DNA of 64,000 nucleotides from Achatina immaculata (GCA_009760885.1 CM019713.1:9191180-9255179); one strand, 5' to 3'; shown: positions 1 to 11,299, counted from the stretch's first letter. The notes: a model not told the origin generated them from the sequence alone. Made by a program: numbers and translations.

Positions 1-589
1 AAATGTTTCGATTGAACGAAAAAATATCAGTTTTTGTGTGACTTTGGAGGCAAACATGACCCCCTACGACTATGTTCGTGAATGTACCCGAAATAGATCT
101 AGACTATCAGACGGACTGGAGAAGTAGTTAGGTTATTTCAAACATTATTTACTGAGTATTATGCCACATATCTTATCAAATTACAAGATCGGATACATCC
201 AAGTCGATCTACACATCGCGATTGCATTTTGTGTAGATCTAGACATCGCCGATGGTAAGTAGTACACAGTTATCAGCTAAAATGATCACACTACATCTTT
301 TTTCCTAAAAAAAAAAAACTCCTCATTTATGAAATCTTACATCTACAGCTATTTTAAAGCATGACACATATACTTTTAATGAAGAAATAATTATTTACAT
401 TCACTTTTACAATTAACCCCTATACATATCAGGGCCCGCGCTTTTTGTCTGGCACGGAAAGAGTTAAGAACAATGGACATTGCAGATTATACCAGAAGCT
501 GGAAAATTGGTCCAGCAGACATATGTGCAGGCAGCAAAGAATAACAGACTCCAGAGTTGCCCGCTCAGACAAACGAGGTGGCGGCCCCC
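1..589. other. No recognised feature
   Basis: AT-rich unique sequence. A short C/T/A homopolymer patch is the only structure. Confidence 0.5.
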
Positions 590-776
590 CTCCTCTCCCC
601 CCCCCCCCCCCCACACACAGAAAAGGGACACAGATTTGTAGGATTAGACCTCGAAAAAATCGTAGACAAAGTACTTCAGTGAGATGTAAGAGAATTACCT
701 GGGATTCGAACACAGACTCCGGTAGGACGAGCAGCCGTCTAGCCACGAGAGAACAGCGTAATATCAACTTAGCCAA
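590..776 (-). mobile_element. SINE-3 (tRNA-like)
   Basis: On the - strand it has an A-box-like TGGCTAGACGG and a B box GTTCGAATCCC about 35 bp apart, followed by a body shared with 50600-50860 (TTTGTCTACGATTTTTTCG, TAATCCTACAAA). A retroelement with a pol III promoter, not a functional tRNA. Confidence 0.75.
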
Positions 777-779
777 CTA

Positions 780-1310
780 GCACCCCCAAAAAAGATGTTT
801 TATTGACATAGTCTTTAGTAACTGTTCAGTAGACACGAGGGATCGTGGCACTCGGAAAGAAACGAGGTCGTGACACAGAAATTCCGTAGCTTGGATTCAG
901 TCTCTCTAGCAGGTGCCAACTTTTTTAGACATACACATTGTATCCTGCCCCTCTTCCTACAGAAGATAAACTTTATGGTGATGCTTAAAACCAGAGACGA
1001 ACTGTCTGCATTTGTGAGAGAGATGGTGTCGATGTCTGAGCGAAGGACGAATGAGAAGAAGAAGCGTTGGAGATTTTTTTGTGAGAAACCCTGTTGTTGT
1101 GGTCAAACAGTAATAGATCACAACTCACCTGTTTACGCTAGCACGGAGGAAGTATCTCCGTGTTCAGTCACTTGGATCTGAGGGGGGGGGGGGGGAATGT
1201 ATGAATGGGTGAGTTTTTGTTCTGAATGTTGTAGAGACAGGTCGTGTGTGTGTGTTGTTTTTTTTCTCTAGAAAGGGATGTTAGGGAATCTATGGTTCAT
1301 TATGTAAGTT
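780..1310. other. No supported gene
   Basis: An open frame at 870-1181 shows no family motif or splice signals I trust. A G run lies at 1182-1194. Confidence 0.5.
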
Positions 1311-1314
1311 TTGT

Positions 1315-1740
1315 GTGATTGTCCTCTTTTAGGACAGAAGTGTTGTTCTAGTATGTAGTAGTTTTATTTATTTGTCCTTTTTAGGACATTGTTGTAGTTA
1401 GATGATTGTCCTGGTGCAACGAAAACCACGGTGTCACGCATTCCCGCCACTTAGATCCACCAAGAATACAGGCTTAAGCCCTGCGATACTCTGAACCTCT
1501 CGTGGATCTCGTGTGGTCCTTTCGGGGACCACAGGACCTATCGAGGACCACAGGAGTAAATTCAGGAGGATCACTGGGCTGTCTTGGTGGTAGAAGCGAA
1601 CGAAGAAGAAGAATAATAAGAAGATGATTGTCCTTTTCAGGACAAATGTTATAGTTAGATGGATTGTCCTTTTCAGGACAGATGTTGTAGAGTGTGTGCT
1701 TGATTTGTCCCCTTTTTGGACAAGGTTGTAATTTCAGGTT
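1315..1740. repeat. Diverged tandem repeat with GTCCTTTT..AGGACA core
   Basis: Repeated self-complementary core (GTCC TTTT AGGACA) at irregular spacing. It is interrupted by the repeat I insertion at 1412-1621. Confidence 0.6.
1412..1621 (+). repeat. Repeat I, 3' fragment
   Basis: The last 210 bp of repeat I (GGTGCAACGAAAACCACGG to GGTGGTAGAAGCGAACG plus a GAA tail). It is flanked by a 12-bp direct repeat AGATGATTGTCC at 1400-1411 and 1622-1633, which shows retrotransposition with 5' truncation. Confidence 0.88.
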
Positions 1741-2334
1741 GAAAGGTATTTGGTAGTTTTTTAGTTACCATGTTTTGTCAATGTTGTATGTCTGAGTTAG
1801 TCCCATGGCGATGTTAGTCGCCCGGACATTTTTGTATGATCATTGTAATTGTCCCCATCAGTCTACACTCCGCATCTATACAACACACATCGAACAAATG
1901 GGGTTCATCATTAAACATTTGCTGATTGTTTGGTGACTGCTGAATCTTTTGATTACTGGATTCTTGTTAAGTGTCAGCTGTGGTGTTGAGTTAGTCGATT
2001 ACATGTAACTGGTCATGTCGTGTATTGATGTGCAGTTGTATGTTATTCTTATCTGGGTTGTCTTGTTACACGGCGTATACCAATGTAACGTCTGTTGTGC
2101 CACTGGGCCCAATGCTCATACTAACACGTAATAGGCACAGTACAGAGCAGTGTGTGAGCAAAACGTGTGTTAGTGTTCAGTAATACAAATACGAAGCCTG
2201 TTTTAAAGATACTCCTTATTTTTCTTCTGCCTTGGTGTTCAAAAGTGCGTTCGTTGCGTTGTGTTACAGTTTGAAGTTGGGTAGTTATATCTGTGCCCTT
2301 CGGCCGTAGCACACCCGTCTTCGGTATGGTTTAA

Positions 2335-2612
2335 TTGTAGGACCCCGTTCAGCCCCTATTAATTATTGGACCCTGTTTAATCTTACCGTTCAATCCCTAT
2401 TAATCATAGGGTCCCGTTTGATCTTACAGTTCAATCCCTATTAATCATATGATCTCGTTTGATCTTACCGTTCAATCCCTATTAATCGTATGACCCCGTT
2501 TGATCTTACTGTTCAATTCCTATTAATCGTAGAACCCCGTTTGATCTTACTGTTCAATTCCTGTTAATCGTAGGACCCATTTGATCTTACAGTTCAATCC
2601 CTATTCACTTGG
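2335..2612. repeat. 41-bp minisatellite
   Basis: About six to seven units of the form GACCCCGTTTGATCTTACCG / TTCAATCCCTATTAATCGTA, 80-95 % alike by eye. Confidence 0.88.
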
Positions 2613-3009
2613 CCAGACAGCAGTCTGTTGCCATTCGGCACAACTAGGATATTGATCAGCTACAGACCACCAACCCATATGCAAGCTCCAGCCACCTGTG
2701 GCTCGCTGACAGCTATCTCAGTCGTCGTGAGTATTGCATGTGCGTTTTCATCATCGCTTTATCCCGTACATAAAGCGCGTATTTATGAGAATGAGTTTCA
2801 CCACTACTCACTGACTCTTTTATCTCTGTTTGTTAAGAAAGACGGGCACAAAATGAGCCATGGACCCCCGATCTGCTTTAACTGGCAAGAAGACAAAGTA
2901 GACGAGCGTACTCGATCTTTGCGATCAAGTTAGCCTAAGGAGAAATGATACTCGGGCAGCTGGGGGCTGCCTGAAAGCGTACGGTAGCCTTCAAGTAAAT
3001 CTTGTTTAA

Positions 3010-4195
3010 TTAAATATTGAGGAATATACACATTAAAGGAACTAAATTAGAAGGTCATGATAACAACAACCTGAGGTATGCGGATGATATCATTCTAATA
3101 GTGGAGAGCGGAAGCAATGTGCAGAAAATGAATACAATTATCGAAGAAAGCAATAAAAGAGACCTAGAGCTGAACGACGACAAGATAGAAACAATGGTAA
3201 TATCGAAAAGAAATTGTAAAAATGTACTAAAGTACAACATCCTTTCAAACAGGAAGACATTAACACAGGTAAATAAATTTATTTATCCTGGAACAACATA
3301 TATCCATACTAGGAGAACTTAATATTTGAAGAAGGCTGGCTAGTAAAGAGGATTAAAGAGAGAAAACTTAAATATTTTGGACACATTAAACGTCATGATA
3401 ATTTAGAGAAGACCATGTTGGAAGGGTACGTAATGGGAAAAAGAAAGAGAGAAAGACCAAGGCGAAGATGGCTGCAAGACATTGTTGATAATCTGTAAAT
3501 GGATGCATAAGCAGCAGGGCATCTTGTTTACAACCGAGAGGCCTACAGGAGTGCTGTTAGGGAGGCAAAGTTCCGCAAGGGACATGCAAATGACTGACTG
3601 ACTGACTGACTGACTGGAACAAGAATAACAGCTGGTGGCATGTGCACTTATGAAATAAAATCACGAACAGGTAAGGCAAAAGCATCTTTTCGTGATATGA
3701 AGAAGATATAAACAAACGGTAAACATGTCCCTAAAAGTTAAAGAAAGAGTTTTACAGGGTTATATAGAGTCGATATTGCTGTATGGTTTTGAAACTTTGA
3801 CAGCCATCAATAGACAGTAAAGAAATTGGAAGCCACAGAAGATGTGGTTCTAAAGAAAGTTGAAGCAAAGGCTCTGGACAGTTAGGAAAAAAAAACGAAG
3901 AGGTCCTCAAAGAAGTTTCAAAACAACGGAAACTAGTTGAAATGATAAGAAAAAAAAAAGACGGTCAAAATTTCTTGGACATATCAGCGAGAAGACAAGT
4001 TGGAGAGCCTAGCAATCACTGGAAAAGTCAAGGGGAAAAAAGGAAGAGAGGGAGGCCAAGAGAAAAATATCTCCGAGGACTGAACAAATGGCATGGAAAA
4101 AAAGAAAAAGAAAAGGATTTGAACTGACCAGAATCACCCAGGACCGCGCAAGATGGAGAAGCGTGATTGTCAACGCTACCCGGCACGGCACATTA
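3010..4195 (+). mobile_element. LINE family C-like remnant, interrupted by a D insertion
   Basis: The frame LRYADDIILIVESG contains the RT catalytic YADD box and is followed by ETMVISKRN. The C half (TRITAGGMCTYEIKSRTGKAKASF, in two readable pieces, then GKVKGKKGREA and RARWRSVIVNATRHGT) resumes after 3622. It matches family C in order but has several stops and frameshifts. The sequence between 3297 and 3613 is a separate insertion. Confidence 0.8.
3297..3613 (+). mobile_element. LINE family D 3' end, nested
   Basis: Encodes EEGWLVKRIKERKLKYFGHI and GKRKRERPRRRWLQDIV, and ends in GCAAATGACTGAC repeats. It is flanked by a 9-bp direct repeat, CTGGAACAA, at 3288-3296 and 3614-3622: a target-site duplication that marks retrotransposition into the older family C copy. 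Confidence 0.9.
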
Positions 4196-4739
4196 CGAAG
4201 GGAGCTGAGATGTCGAAGCACGACTAATGTGCGGCAGATGGGGCATATGCCCTGGATAGTAAACTTTCAGAGGGCAGCATGTTTGCTTCTGAAATTATAA
4301 AAACCACACTTGACCATCACTGGGACCTGTTGAATGCCGGATACGTGATTTTGCCGGATTACTGATGGTTACGTTAGAGTTCGCTTAATCCAACAGCTAA
4401 CCACTTCAGCTTATCTTTATAATACTCTGTAAGTTCAGCAAGTTTGTTTCTAAAGTTATAAAAATCCCACTTTTTTTTTTTTATTCGTCTCCTTTGAAAG
4501 GAAGCCATATTGTAGACTGCTCTGGACGCAACCAATTCCAGTTGTAACTTGAATTATATGCTAGATCATTGAGAGTCCATCCCTGCGTGGCTGTATATAT
4601 GCTGTTACCGTGGGATGTATTTATATTGTTGACCACACCAAAGTCTACGTTATTAATTGTTGCATCACTGATGAAATTAGTGTATCATTGCTGAAACTGG
4701 AGAATGCATTACTGTTCCATTCATGTTATGTATTTTAGT

Positions 4740-5410
4740 TCTGTTGTTTCATTTCATGTTTTAGTTTTGTTTCTATTATCTAATGTTTTACTTTCGTTGC
4801 TGTTATCTAATGTTTTATTTCTGTTGCTGCCATCTAATGTTTCAATTATGTCTCTGATATCTAATGTTTTATTTCTGTCGCTGTTATCTAATGTTTTAGT
4901 TTTGTTGCTGTTATCTAATATTTTAGTTTTGTTGCTGTTATCTAATGTTTTAGTTTTGTTGCTGTTATCTAATATTTTAGTTTTGTTGCTGTTATCTAAT
5001 GTTTTAGTTTTGTTGCTGTTATCTAATATTTTAGTTTTGTTCCTGTTATCTAATGTTTTAGTTTTGTTGCTGTTATCTAATGTTTTATTTCTGCTCTGCT
5101 ATCTAATATTTTAATTATATCGCTGGTATTCAATGTTTTAATTATGTCGCTGCTATCTAATGTTTTAATTATGTCGAGGCTATCTAATATTTTAATTATG
5201 TCGCTGTTATCTAATTTTTTAATTATATTGCTGACATCTAATGTTTTAATTATGTCGCTGATATCTAATGTTCGAATTATGTCGCTGATATTTAATGTTT
5301 TAATTATGTCGCTGCTATCTAATGTTTTAATTATGTCGCTGCTATCTAATGTTTTAATTATGTCGCTGCTATCTAATGTTTTAATTATGTCACTGCTATC
5401 TAACGTTTCT
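4740..5410. repeat. 27-bp minisatellite, left block
   Basis: Unit TCTAATGTTTTAGTTTTGTT plus GCTGTTA, with subtypes (TTGTTGCTGTTA early, ATTATGTCGCTGA/CTA late). Twenty-seven is a multiple of three, so long open frames exist on both strands; these are not genes. Confidence 0.93.
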
Positions 5411-5462
5411 CCATAATGAATCTCTGTGTAGACATTTGATAGTAGCAACAAGAGATTCATTC

Positions 5463-6055
5463 AGCTATATAGACTAGGATGGTGACAACAGAAAAGAAGT
5501 TAGAATTAGAATTGCAAAAGCAGCAATCGATCTTCAAGAATCTTGAGAACATATGGAATTCAACAGTTATAAGCACAAAAACCAAACTAAGATTATTCAA
5601 TTCAAATGTAATATCCACCCTCATTTATGCATGCGAAAGCTGGAAAACAACTAAAGAAATAGACAAGAAATTAGACTTTTTTGAAAACAAACGCCTAAGG
5701 AAAATACTCGGCATCAAGTGGAATGAATTCAAGAACAATGCAGAGATAAGACAGATGACTGAACAACAACCAGTCTCATGGGTGATCAGGAAAAATAGAT
5801 AGACATATATATTGGCCACATGATGAGAAGAAACGATCAGAGAATCACAAAACAAGCTATAAAGTGGAACACAACAGGCCAAAGAAAAAGAGGCAGACCG
5901 CGTGAAACTCTGAAGAGGACATTGTTAAGAGAGGCCAAATTAACAGGCATAAAATCCCTTGATGAGGTGGAAAGACTCGCCGAAGACATGAAAAATTGGC
6001 GAACTACCTTGCGAACCCTATGTGACGTTTAACGGCACGGGAAGGACACAAGATG
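5463..6055 (+). mobile_element. LINE family B 3' end inside a 27-bp array
   Basis: Encodes KLRLFNSNVISTLIYACESW, then the C-terminal module (VIRK, GQRKRGRPRETLKRTLL, DMKNWRTTL) and ends GTGACGTTTAACGGCACGGGAAGG with a short AAGAT-type tail. The frame is broken near 5803. The same 27-bp minisatellite lies on both sides, so the element inserted into an existing array. Confidence 0.88.
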
Positions 6056-6061
6056 TAAGAT

Positions 6062-6624
6062 AAGATATCTAATGTTTTAGTTTTGTTGCTGTTATCTAAT
6101 GTTTTAGTTTTGTTGCTGTTATCTAATGTTTTAGTTTTGTTGCTGTTATCTAATGTTTTAGTTTTGTCCCTGCTATCTAATATTTTAATTATATCGCTAC
6201 TATCGAATGTTTTAATTATGTCGCTGATATCTAATGTTTTATTATGTCGCTGACATCTAATGTTTTAATTATGTCGCTGATATCTAATGTTTTATTATGT
6301 CGCTGATATCTAATGTTTTAATTATATCGCTGACATCTAATGTTTTAATTATGTCGCTGATATCTAATGTTTTAATTATATCGCTGACATCTAATGTTTT
6401 AATTATGTCGCTGATATCTAATGTTTTAATTATGTCGCTGATATCTAATGTTTTAATTATGTCGCTGATATCTAATGTTTTAATTATATCGCTGACATCT
6501 AATGTTTTAATTATGTCGCTGACATCTAATGTTTTAATTATATCGCTGACATCTAATGTTTTAATTATGTCGCTGCTATCGAATGTTTTAATTCTGTCAC
6601 TGATATCTAATGTTTTCGTTCTGT

Positions 6625-6625
<1 letters not shown>
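6062..6625. repeat. 27-bp minisatellite, right block
   Basis: Continuation of the 4740-5410 array after the LINE B insertion. The same subtypes occur (TTTTGTTGCTGTTATCTAA, then ATTATGTCGCTGATATCTAA). It is followed by a CT run at 6627-6668. Confidence 0.93.
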
Positions 6626-6658
<33 letters not shown>

Positions 6659-7298
6659 TCTCTCTCTCCTTTTCTCTTCTCTTGTCCAGTCAGTGACCAA
6701 GACAGATGTGAATGCTGGTAAGAACCTAAAGATGTCTATCTTTCTGTCGGTCCATCCCCATCTTCTTGGCTGTGTCCCATGTCATTCTTTTGTTTACCAG
6801 CGTTTTCTCTCCGTTTGACCCCAGTATGGACATCAAAAGGCTCTGAGAGACGATGTCCACAGACCACTACTTACCCGTGGAATTCTTCATATGTGACTTT
6901 GATGACGCTGAATGAGAATCCACGCCACCTTGAATGTTGCACAGAATTTTTACATCTGTGCTGTCAAATGTCTGTCAAAGTCTATGAAGACTGCACACAA
7001 TGGGCCGTTTCAACCACTGGATTGTTCTAGTATCTGGTTCAGGGTGAGGACCTCATCTATGCAGGATTTGTACTTTTCGAAGCCTGCGTGTTCGTTTCTG
7101 TTTCTGTATTTCTACCACTGTTCTCCTGATTCTGCTGATAACTTTACTGGCGAGTGATAGAAGTGCAATGCCACTCCAGTCCTCTCACGTGATCAGTTCC
7201 CCTTTCTTTTGGTAGTTTGACTATTAACTCAGTCTTCCATTCCTATGGGTTTTTTTTTTTCTCCTTGGAACCAAATGGTTTGTTTAGTTTTGCATAGA

Positions 7299-7392
7299 AG
7301 AGCAGAAAAAAAGGCGAAAGACAGGCATTTGTGGAAAACCCTTGCGGAAGCCCCATGTGCCCTGGGCACTTAAGGTTCAGAGAGAGAGAGAG
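7299..7392 (+). mobile_element. LINE family A 3' stub (94 bp)
   Basis: Only the last part of family A, ending CACTTAAGGTTC plus AG repeats. A 13-bp direct repeat AGTTTTGCATAGA flanks it at 7286-7298 and 7393-7405, so this is a complete, extremely 5'-truncated insertion. Confidence 0.92.
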
Positions 7393-7884
7393 AGTTTTGC
7401 ATAGATACTTTGATGTTTCTTTGTCTTCTGTTTTCAGCATTTCAACACTTACTCTTGTCTTCTCCTGGTGCTTTGCCAGCTTTTAGTTTTTTTTTTTTTA
7501 TAACTGTTACCTTGACCTCCTCTATCGTTATAGGTCCTGTATTTATTGTCAAGTTCATTTCTTCTGCTGTAACTTGAGTAAATTGCGGAAATATTCTTTC
7601 CATCTTTCAATTTTTCCATTTTCCCTCTATTTATTTGTTTTCTATCTTGCTCCTTTACTGGCTCATGTTGGCTCATCTTGGAGTAGGTAACAATTGCCCC
7701 AAGTCTTTCTAATGTCCTCGTGGCATTGCTGCCTGCAGCTTCCTGCCAGTGTGTTATAAAAACTGTATGTGTTGTGCCGGCATTAGTCTTTTACTTTTGT
7801 CTTTCTGAGCACATGTTTTCTTTCCTTGCCTGTTCTTTTAACCGTCGAGGTTTTGTCTTTTGTAACTTTCCTAACGCACGTAAA

Positions 7885-7992
7885 TGCCTTTGAGCGTAAA
7901 TTCTACAGAGAAGTTCTTCAAATATCATGGACACACACACACAAAGAACAAATATATCCATATTACAAGAACTTAATATTGAAGACTGCTGG
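7885..7992 (+). mobile_element. LINE family D internal fragment
   Basis: Resembles the D segment ahead of its C-terminal module (FECKC..RVLQISWTQKRTNISIL in other copies), with a CA expansion and frame breaks. It ends where repeat I begins. Confidence 0.7.
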
Positions 7993-7995
7993 CGA

Positions 7996-8850
7996 GATTT
8001 CCCGGCCAATGAAGAAAATGCGAAAAAACAATTAGGGTTGCCGTGCGGCGCCGATGTGAAAAGGTGATGGAAAGAATAAAGTGAAGCTTAATCGCTAAGT
8101 CCAGTAGTCTCGCGGCGAAAGCTACTCATACCACGACACCTCTGTTCTAGAGGCCGGTCACGTCCGTATTACACCTATACTGGTGAAATATGCCTAAACC
8201 GGCTTAAACCAGGGATAAAATTGATGGCTACTCATGTCACGGTACCTCCGCTCTAGAGGTCAGTCACGTCCTAAACACGCCCTACTAGGATAATACACCT
8301 AAACCGGCTCAATCCGAGGGTGAAACTTAATAGTGGCGAGGATTCGTCCTCCTGGACAAAAGCTCCATCCTGGTCACAACTAGGAAGGGTAGCGGCCAAG
8401 ACCACAAAATGCTGAAGTCGGAAACACTGGACCAATGCAGTTTAGATAGGCAACCACCTCTCACCCGGCGGGGATGTTTGTGTATCTGAATCACGTTTAG
8501 GTTTTCCGGTGAGAAAGTCCAAAGCTGGACTGAATGGGCAACCACCTCTCACCCGGCGGGGATATACTGATATCCAAAACACGTCGAGGTTTTCCGGTGA
8601 GAAAGTCCAACTGTAGATTAAACTGGTGCAACTAAAACCACGGTGTCACGCAATCCCGCTTCTGAGACCCACCAAGAATACAGGCTCAAGCCCCGCGATA
8701 TTCTGAACCTCTTGTGATCCTCTCGGTGATCTCTTGTGGGCCTCTCGGGGACCACAGAGGGACCACGGGACGCATCGAAGACCACAGGGGTAAATTCAGC
8801 AGGATCACGGGGCGATCTTGGTGGTAGAAGCGAACAAAGAAGAAGAAGAA
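7996..8850 (+). repeat. Repeat I (long non-autonomous repeat with GAA tail)
   Basis: Non-coding repeat shared with 54597-55668 and, in part, with 1412-1621. It contains several copies of TTTTCCGGTGAGAAAGTCC spaced about 80 bp apart. It ends TTGGTGGTAGAAGCGAAC plus a GAA run, directly followed by a family D copy. Confidence 0.85.
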
Positions 8851-9128
8851 ATATTGAAGAAGGCTGGCTAGTAAATAGGATTAAAAAGAGAAAACTTAAA
8901 TATTTTGGACGCATTAAACGTCATGAGACTTTAGAGAAGACCGTCTCGGAAGGGTACATAATGGGAAAAAGAAAGAGTGAAAGACCATGGCGAAGATGGC
9001 TGCAAAACATCGTTGATAATCTGCTAATGGATGCATCAGCAGCAGGGCATCTTGCTTACAACCCAGAGGCCTACTGGGAGCTGTTAGGGAGGCAAAGTTC
9101 CACAAGGGATATGCAAATGACTGACTGA
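8851..9128 (+). mobile_element. LINE family D 3' end
   Basis: Begins at the GAA tail of repeat I and encodes EEGWLVNRIKKRKLKYFGRI, then GKRKSERPWRRWLQNIVDNL and REL-type sequence to the GCAAATGACTGACTGA tail. The reading frame is nearly open. Confidence 0.88.
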
Positions 9129-9574
9129 GCTCTCCTCTCAGTCGTCTTCTTTGCTTTGTTGTCCCATGTGGTTTTACTAATCCATTCTTCTCTTCTCTTT
9201 CTATGGTATCATAAGACGTGTTTCTGCTGTTTCTTCCAATGCATTGTTAAAATCTGCTGGAGTCAGTTCTTTGCTATTTTGTAGAGCACTTGAGAGATTT
9301 TTGTTTTTAAATTTAATTGAAAATTTTCCTCTAGCCATTTTTGTGCCCAGATTGTGGGCTCATTCTTTCTCCTAGTCTTGTTTTCTTTAGTTTCAGTTTG
9401 ACTTTGGTCACTATGAGGTTGTGATCACTCCCTACACCAGCCCCTCTTCTCACGATAACGTTCTGTAGAGATCTTCACCATCTGCTGTTTATGTGATCAG
9501 TTTAGTTGTTCCATCCGGGGACCTCCATGTCATTTTATGAGTTTGCATGTGCTGTAAGATTGTTCCTTTTCTAA

Positions 9575-9903
9575 GGCTAACTTATTTTCTTCAAAGAAAC
9601 TATAGCTTTTCTTCATTGTTGCTTCTAAGGTCAACTTATTTTCTTCAAAGAAACTACAGTTTTTCTTCATTGTTGCTTCTAAGGTCAACTTATTTTCTTC
9701 AAAGAAACTACAGTTTTTCTTCATTGTTGCTTCTAAGGTCAACTTATTTTCTTCAAAGAAACTACAGTTTTTCTTCATTGTTGCTTCTAAGGTCAACTTA
9801 TTTTCTTCAAAGAAACTACAGTTTTTCTTCATTGTTGCTTCTAAGGTCAACTTATTTTCTTCAAAGAAACTACAGTTTTTCTTCATTGTTGCTTCTAAGG
9901 TCC
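9575..9903. repeat. 54-bp minisatellite inside LINE endonuclease sequence
   Basis: Six nearly identical units: AAGGTCAACTTATTTTCTTC, AAAGAAACTACAGTTTTTCT, TCATTGTTGCTTCT. LINE endonuclease sequence in the same orientation lies on both sides. Confidence 0.93.
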
Positions 9904-10080
9904 ACTGTTCTTTGCAGACTGTGATAAAAGTTCTCTTTAGCTTCTTCTTCTGCGTTTTCTGTTGGGGGATAGCACACTATGACTGACAGGTTTGTAAACC
10001 ATGATTTCATGACAAATTTGTAAATCATTATTTCATAACAGGTTTGTAAATCATGATTTCATGACAGGTTTGTAAGTCAC

Positions 10081-10329
10081 GGGGTGTCTGAGTGGCGAAG
10101 TGGTTAGTGCACTGATCTCTCATGGCGAAGGTCGAGGGTTCGAATCCGAACGGTGGCACCACAGTCACCCAGCTGTAGAAATGGGCACCAGATTTCTTCT
10201 GGAGTTGGGGAAGGAAAGGCAGCCAGGCGTGATACTGACCATATCACCCTCTAGCGTGCTGACAGGTCAAGGAAAATATGGGCACTAACACCGTATCCCT
10301 ATGTGTCTCTAAGGCACGACAGGGTTACC
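10081..10329 (+). mobile_element. SINE-2 (tRNA-derived)
   Basis: The tRNA-like head has an A-box-like TGGCGAAGTGG and a B box GGTTCGAATCC. The body ends GTCTCTAAGGCACGACAGGG. An 11-12 bp direct repeat TTGTAAGTCACG flanks it (10070-10081 and 10330-10341). It inserted into a short CAGGTTTGTAAATCATG tandem repeat. Confidence 0.9.
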
Positions 10330-10344
10330 TTGTAAGTCACGACT

Positions 10345-11090
10345 TCAGTCGGTTATAAGACTTTCTTCCATTTTTTTAAAATTTCCATTCTGTTTGCGTT
10401 TGCAAGGGGCTGTTTTGTTCATGGTTAATACTACTCCTTCTTGGTTGTTATCTTCTCTTGCTTGTCACAGCATGGTCCCTTTTCGTTCTTATAATTTATC
10501 TTTTCCTTGCCCTGCCTGGCGTGTATCTTACACTGCTAGTACGTCCAAGATGTATCAGTTTCTTGAGAGTGCTCCAGGCACAGCTGCATTTATTTGGGCA
10601 CTAAACGTAATAAAATAAGGCTAGCGATTTAAAGCAGGGGTACCAGAGGGAAATCTCACATGACGACGATAACAGATAAAGAACTTAAGAAAGAAATAAA
10701 GAAGTTGAAAAACAAAAGATAGAGATTAAACGGATAAAGAGTAAAGCACTAAATAATACGCACCAAAGTAAGCAACAAGTAATATTTTACATTCGTTTCT
10801 CTTGTTATTTCTTTCATTTTCCCATTCCTGCTTTTCAATGTTCTCATATTCCAGACTCAAAATCTAAGGCACTGTTTTTGGTGTTACTATGTTGCCAAAT
10901 GATATGTGTGTCGTCCGTGGTTCTGTTGTACGCATACTGACCTCTTCATCAACATCCATCATGGATCCAGTTTCCTGGACAACTTGGATGAAGTTTTCTT
11001 GCGTCGGTTTCTGTAGCTGTCGTTCTGTCTGTATGGGAATGGGGTCACTGGCACCAACTTTCTTAGTTCCCTCTTACGACGTTCATGGAG
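10345..11090. other. Unique sequence, possibly old LINE
   Basis: No clear motif. Position and T-rich composition suggest decayed - strand LINE sequence that continues the 6780-9985 element, but nothing proves it. Confidence 0.35.
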
Positions 11091-11094
11091 AGTG

Positions 11095-11182
11095 ACCGAG
11101 ACTGAAATCTTTACTTCCATGGAAATTGACCCAAGCTGAAATCTTTACTTCCATGGAAATTGACCAAAGCTGAAATCTTTAC
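11095..11182. repeat. Short tandem repeat, about 32 bp, 2-3 units
   Basis: GCTGAAATCTTTACTTCCAT with GGAAATTGACC repeats two to three times. Confidence 0.75.
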
Positions 11183-11299
11183 TTCTCGGATTTGTAGTTT
11201 TCAGACCTCCATAGTCACGTAGGCCTTAGTTCTGCTATTTCTGTCTAATGTTGTGTCTAATTATATCTAATGTTCTGTTAACTGTTGTGTAATGTTTGA

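Larger units (their letters stand above)
6780..9985 (-). mobile_element. Old RTE-like LINE with endonuclease and RT pieces, interrupted several times
   Basis: Minus-strand pieces lie in the right order. 9905-9985 encodes CYPPTENAEEEAKENFYHSL (endonuclease). 9390-9450 encodes GAGVGSDHNLIVTKVKLKL with the endonuclease SDH box. 9130-9330 encodes the KRREEWISKTTW linker. 7410-7680 encodes the pre-RT segment (GKMEKLKDGK, TINTGPIT, APGEDK). 7150-7250 encodes an RT segment like TELIVKLPKKGE. Many stops and frameshifts make it long dead. It is split by a family A stub, a block of repeat I plus family D, and a 54-bp array. Confidence 0.75.

Noticed and set aside
4704..5460. Open frames of 90-136 codons on both strands
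   Set aside because: They are translations of a 27-bp tandem repeat, which is open because 27 is a multiple of three.
6284..6818. Open frames of 138 and 173 codons
   Set aside because: Same 27-bp array plus a CT microsatellite; no start context or family.
9530..9924. Opposite-strand open frames of 118 and 125 codons
   Set aside because: Produced by the 54-bp tandem repeat.
10081..10160. A functional tRNA gene
   Set aside because: A and B boxes are present, but the head continues into a SINE body with target duplications, and multiple copies exist.
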